Assembly (NCBI GenBank): GCA_021462845.1 | Contig: JAJTXU010000024.1 | Location: forward strand, 1-33,563 | Length of the DNA stretch: 33,563 nucleotides | Reading direction: 5' to 3' | Origin: Anaerolineales bacterium | Lineage (GTDB): Bacteria > Chloroflexota > Anaerolineae > Anaerolineales > Villigracilaceae | Shown here: piece by piece, positions 31,599 through 33,563 of the stretch | Layout: the number at the start of each line of letters is the position of its first letter | Position numbering within the stretch: the first letter of the stretch is position 1 | Made by a program: the position numbers and the translations under genes | The notes under the pieces: generated by a model | What the model was told of the DNA's origin: nothing | The model's input: the letters and a program-made list of their open reading frames with translations, nothing else | The model's database searches: none

Positions 31599-32228
31599 CT
31601 ATCCTAGATTCGCCGTCAGGGCATCGATTGCCTTCACAGGCAACACGAGTTTGTCATAGTTGAACAGATCGCGAATATTCAGGTAACTAGCAAGCAACAC
31701 TTTGGCATCTTCGAGATTGCCAATCGTCCGCATGGCAACTTCATATGACTGGTCTTTTTGCGGAAGAACAACCAGGGCAGACTTATCGCCCACAAGATTG
31801 TTCAAAGCCTGCATCATAACTTTTGTCTTCGGCTCGGAAATAGCCAGTTCATCCACAACAACCACGCCCGCTTCCTTTGCTTTTACAGAAAGGGCGGAGC
31901 GCAAGGCGGCATGTCTCATTTTCTTAGGCATGCGTTGTTCATAACTGCGCGGGTGCGGAGTATGGATGCGACCGCCTCCCACCCATTGCGCGGCGCGGCG
32001 CGAACCTTGGCGGGCGCGGCCCGTTCCTTTTTGCTTCCAAGGTTTTGCGCCGCCACCGGCAACTTCGCCGCGGACTTTGGTATCGTGCGTGCCAAGGCGC
32101 GCATTCGCCAGCTGGCGCTGGTATGCCTGGTGCATCAAATCTACATTAATGGGGGCTTCGAAGATCGCGGCGGGAAGTTCCACTTCGCGAAGCTTCTTAC
32201 CTTCGAGGTTGAAAACGTCTACTTTCAT
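31599..32228 (-). CDS. rplD: 50S ribosomal protein L4 (uL4)
   Basis: This 209-residue protein has the long basic loop RGEVAGGGAKPWKQKGTGRARQGSRRAAQWVGGGRIHTPHPRSY that lines the exit tunnel. In E. coli L4 represses the S10 operon. It lies 19 nt after rplC. No separate leader hairpin was found just before it. Confidence 0.97.
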   Translation of the reverse strand: MKVDVFNLEGKKLREVELPAAIFEAPINVDLMHQAYQRQLANARLGTHDTKVRGEVAGGGAKPWKQKGTGRARQGSRRAAQWVGGGRIHTPHPRSYEQRMPKKMRHAALRSALSVKAKEAGVVVVDELAISEPKTKVMMQALNNLVGDKSALVVLPQKDQSYEVAMRTIGNLEDAKVLLASYLNIRDLFNYDKLVLPVKAIDALTANLG

Positions 32229-32247
32229 CTCATCAAGTCCTTTGCGC

Positions 32248-32874
32248 CTACTGCTTGCGCGCCTCTTTGATCATCACAACGCCGCCTTTGCCTCCGGGCA
32301 CAGCGCCGTGAATGCCAAGCAGGTTACGTTCCGCGTCCACCATGATCACTTTCATGGCAGAGACGGTAACGCGGTCACTCCCCATGTGACCAGCGCCTCG
32401 CGCGTTTTTGAACACGCGGCCGGGAGTGGTTCCCGATGAACGTGAACCGGGAGCGCGGTGGCGGTCGGATTGACCGTGCGTTTTCTTGCCGCCGCCGAAG
32501 TGATGGCGTTTAACTGCACCGGCAAATCCCTTGCCTTTGCTTGTGCCGATCACATCTACTTTTTCGCCGACTGTGAATACATCAACCGTCAGTTTGTCGC
32601 CAACATTGGCAGCTTCCTTCGACCGAAATTCGCGCAGAAAGCGAAGCGGCGGCAGATCATTCGATTTCAAATGCCCCAGTGCGCCTGCCGACAATTTCTT
32701 AGGGTGAAGTTCTTCAAACCCAACCTGAATCGCCGCATACCCATCCCGATCCTGTGTGCGTACCTGTGTAATGTAACATGGCCCAGCTTCGATGATCGTC
32801 ACAGGATACGCGACGCCTTTCTCATCGAAGATCTGGGTCATGCCGATCTTCCGTCCAATAAGCCCTTTTAACAT
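32248..32874 (-). CDS. rplC: 50S ribosomal protein L3 (uL3)
   Basis: This 208-residue protein has MLKGLIGRKIGMTQIFDEKG and the loop KRHHFGGGKKTHGQSDRHRAPGS that reaches the peptidyl transferase centre. ATG 32874 is preferred because AAGGAG lies 10 nt upstream and the protein then starts like other L3s. A TTG at 32880 is also in frame. A 191-nt spacer separates it from rpsJ. Confidence 0.97.
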   Translation of the reverse strand: MLKGLIGRKIGMTQIFDEKGVAYPVTIIEAGPCYITQVRTQDRDGYAAIQVGFEELHPKKLSAGALGHLKSNDLPPLRFLREFRSKEAANVGDKLTVDVFTVGEKVDVIGTSKGKGFAGAVKRHHFGGGKKTHGQSDRHRAPGSRSSGTTPGRVFKNARGAGHMGSDRVTVSAMKVIMVDAERNLLGIHGAVPGGKGGVVMIKEARKQ

Positions 32875-33065
32875 GCTCAATTTTCTCCTTCAAAAGATTT
32901 TACGAGACTGTCAGCCCGGGCTTGGGCTGCATCATCTCCGGACAACGCAGTAAACGATCTGACGAGACGTTCGGGGTTTGATGGTCCCGGACAGGTTCGT
33001 TCTTGCGCTGGCGAAAATCGAGAGCAGAGATTCAACGTGCGGTCTCTACTCTCGAGTACGACCAA
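32875..33065 (-). promoter_or_regulatory. Structured 191-nt spacer between rpsJ and rplC
   Basis: Spacers elsewhere in the tight part of this cluster are about 3-31 nt. This one is 191 nt and GC-rich. It contains the 13-bp hairpin at 33019-33056, a smaller CAGCCC/GGGCTG hairpin (32912-32917, 32924-32929) and the AAGGAG site of rplC. It could be an internal leader or attenuator for the genes from rplC on. A 62-codon frame with a TTG start runs through it but lacks a recognisable product. Confidence 0.45.
33019..33056 (-). terminator. 13-bp hairpin with TTTT, possible attenuator after rpsJ
   Basis: On the minus strand TCGAGAGTAGAGA pairs with TCTCTGCTCTCGA (one T-G wobble) around a 12-nt loop, then TTTT follows. 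It lies 10 nt beyond the rpsJ stop. It could reduce read-through into rplC or end a tuf-rpsJ transcript. Confidence 0.5.
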
Positions 33066-33374
33066 CTATATTTTTATTTCAATATCCACACCCGCTGGGA
33101 GGGATAATCTCATCAACATGTCAATCGTCTTTGAATCGGGATCGAGAACATCAATAAGACGATTGTGCGTGCGGATCTCGTAATGCTCGTGCGAGTCCTT
33201 GTCTATGAATGTTGAGCGGCGTATTGTAAACCGTTCAGTCTTGGTTGGCAAGGGTACAGGGCCCACAACATGCGCGCCACTGCGTTCGGCGGTTTCGACG
33301 ATTCGTTTGGCGGTCGAGTCGAGCACGCGATGATCGTACGCTTTGAGACGGATGCGGATCTTTTGTTTCGTCAT
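33066..33374 (-). CDS. rpsJ: 30S ribosomal protein S10 (uS10)
   Basis: This 102-residue protein reads [65 protein letters not shown]. It is also the NusE antitermination factor in other bacteria. It starts 8 nt after the tuf stop. Confidence 0.97.
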   Translation of the reverse strand: MTKQKIRIRLKAYDHRVLDSTAKRIVETAERSGAHVVGPVPLPTKTERFTIRRSTFIDKDSHEHYEIRTHNRLIDVLDPDSKTIDMLMRLSLPAGVDIEIKI

Positions 33375-33382
33375 GACATCGC

Positions 33383-33563
33383 CTATTCAATGATCTTGGT
33401 AACGACACCGGCGCCGACGGTGAGGCCGCCTTCGCGGATGGCGAACTTGGAGCCTTGTTCGAGAGCCACAGGAACAATGAGTTCCACCGTCAGGTTCACG
33501 TTGTCGCCCGGCATCACCATCTCGACGCCTTGCGGCAACTCGATGTTGCCCGTCACATCCATC
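33383..33563 (-). CDS. tuf: Elongation factor Tu, C-terminal fragment (window edge)
   Basis: Only the last 59 residues are inside the window. They read [56 protein letters not shown] and stop (TAG 33383-33385), which is the end of EF-Tu domain 3. The 5' part lies to the right. The tuf-rpsJ linkage is usual. Confidence 0.97.
   Translation of the reverse strand, partial: MDVTGNIELPQGVEMVMPGDNVNLTVELIVPVALEQGSKFAIREGGLTVGAGVVTKIIE

Noticed and set aside
32877-33065. 62-codon minus-strand ORF between rpsJ and rplC
   Set aside because: It starts with TTG directly at the rpsJ end without a ribosome site, contains the hairpin sequences and has no family match that I know. I describe the region as a structured spacer.

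Overview
Likely organism: a Chloroflexota bacterium, most plausibly an Anaerolineae/Anaerolineales relative. This is inferred from the ribosomal proteins, the lipoprotein and multiheme cytochrome style, and the dispersed palindromic repeats; no 16S gene is present. TGA ends several ordinary genes here, so the code is standard. No tRNA, rRNA, CRISPR array, transposase or integrase was found. LAYOUT. 1-714: 3' part of a UbiA-family prenyltransferase gene. 816-1265: a DUF411/CopG-type lipoprotein with an in-frame TGA exactly where the family has the first Cys of its CxCC motif, followed at the right distance by a SECIS-like hairpin. This is a strong candidate selenoprotein and the most striking feature of the window. 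1448-6777: an electron-transfer locus with a decaheme lipoprotein made of two pentaheme halves, a membrane-anchored heptaheme cytochrome, a Tat-exported four-cluster ferredoxin subunit and an NrfD/HybB-type quinone-interacting membrane subunit. No molybdopterin subunit is present, so it looks like a quinone-pool to outer-face multiheme relay. 7000-9747: two lipoproteins on opposite strands, a small protein with an L7/L12 C-terminal-like segment, an SCP2 protein and a lysine-rich histone-H1-like protein. 9790-11240: an AT-rich patch with two orphan ORFs separated by an attC-like 129-nt palindrome. 11379-13313: DUF2200, a DUF4386-like membrane protein and a CPBP protease. 13314-14930: small accessory genes set between three imperfect 43-bp direct repeats, the last of which is the 3' end of mazG itself; this suggests repeated insertion at the mazG 3' end. 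14874-15959: mazG on the minus strand. 16208-33563: a long minus-strand ribosomal cluster. In transcription order it reads tuf (partial), rpsJ, rplC, rplD, rplW, rplB, rpsS, rplV, rpsC, rplP, rpmC, rpsQ, rplN, rplX, rplE, rpsN, rpsH, rplF, rplR, rpsE, rpmD, rplO, secY, adk, map, rpmJ, rpsM, rpsK, rpsD, rpoA, rplQ, truA, rplM, rpsI. It appears to end in a hairpin terminator at 16141-16178. HOW THE PARTS WORK TOGETHER. The right half is the fused S10-spc-alpha translation cluster, with protein export (secY), nucleotide balance (adk), Met removal (map), transcription (rpoA) and tRNA modification (truA) genes. infA is missing from its usual place between map and rpmJ. The spacer between rpsJ and rplC is unusually long and contains a 13-bp hairpin. 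The left half is respiratory and accessory DNA. Several dispersed inverted repeats sit in the spacers around mazG, rpsI, rplM, truA and rplQ.
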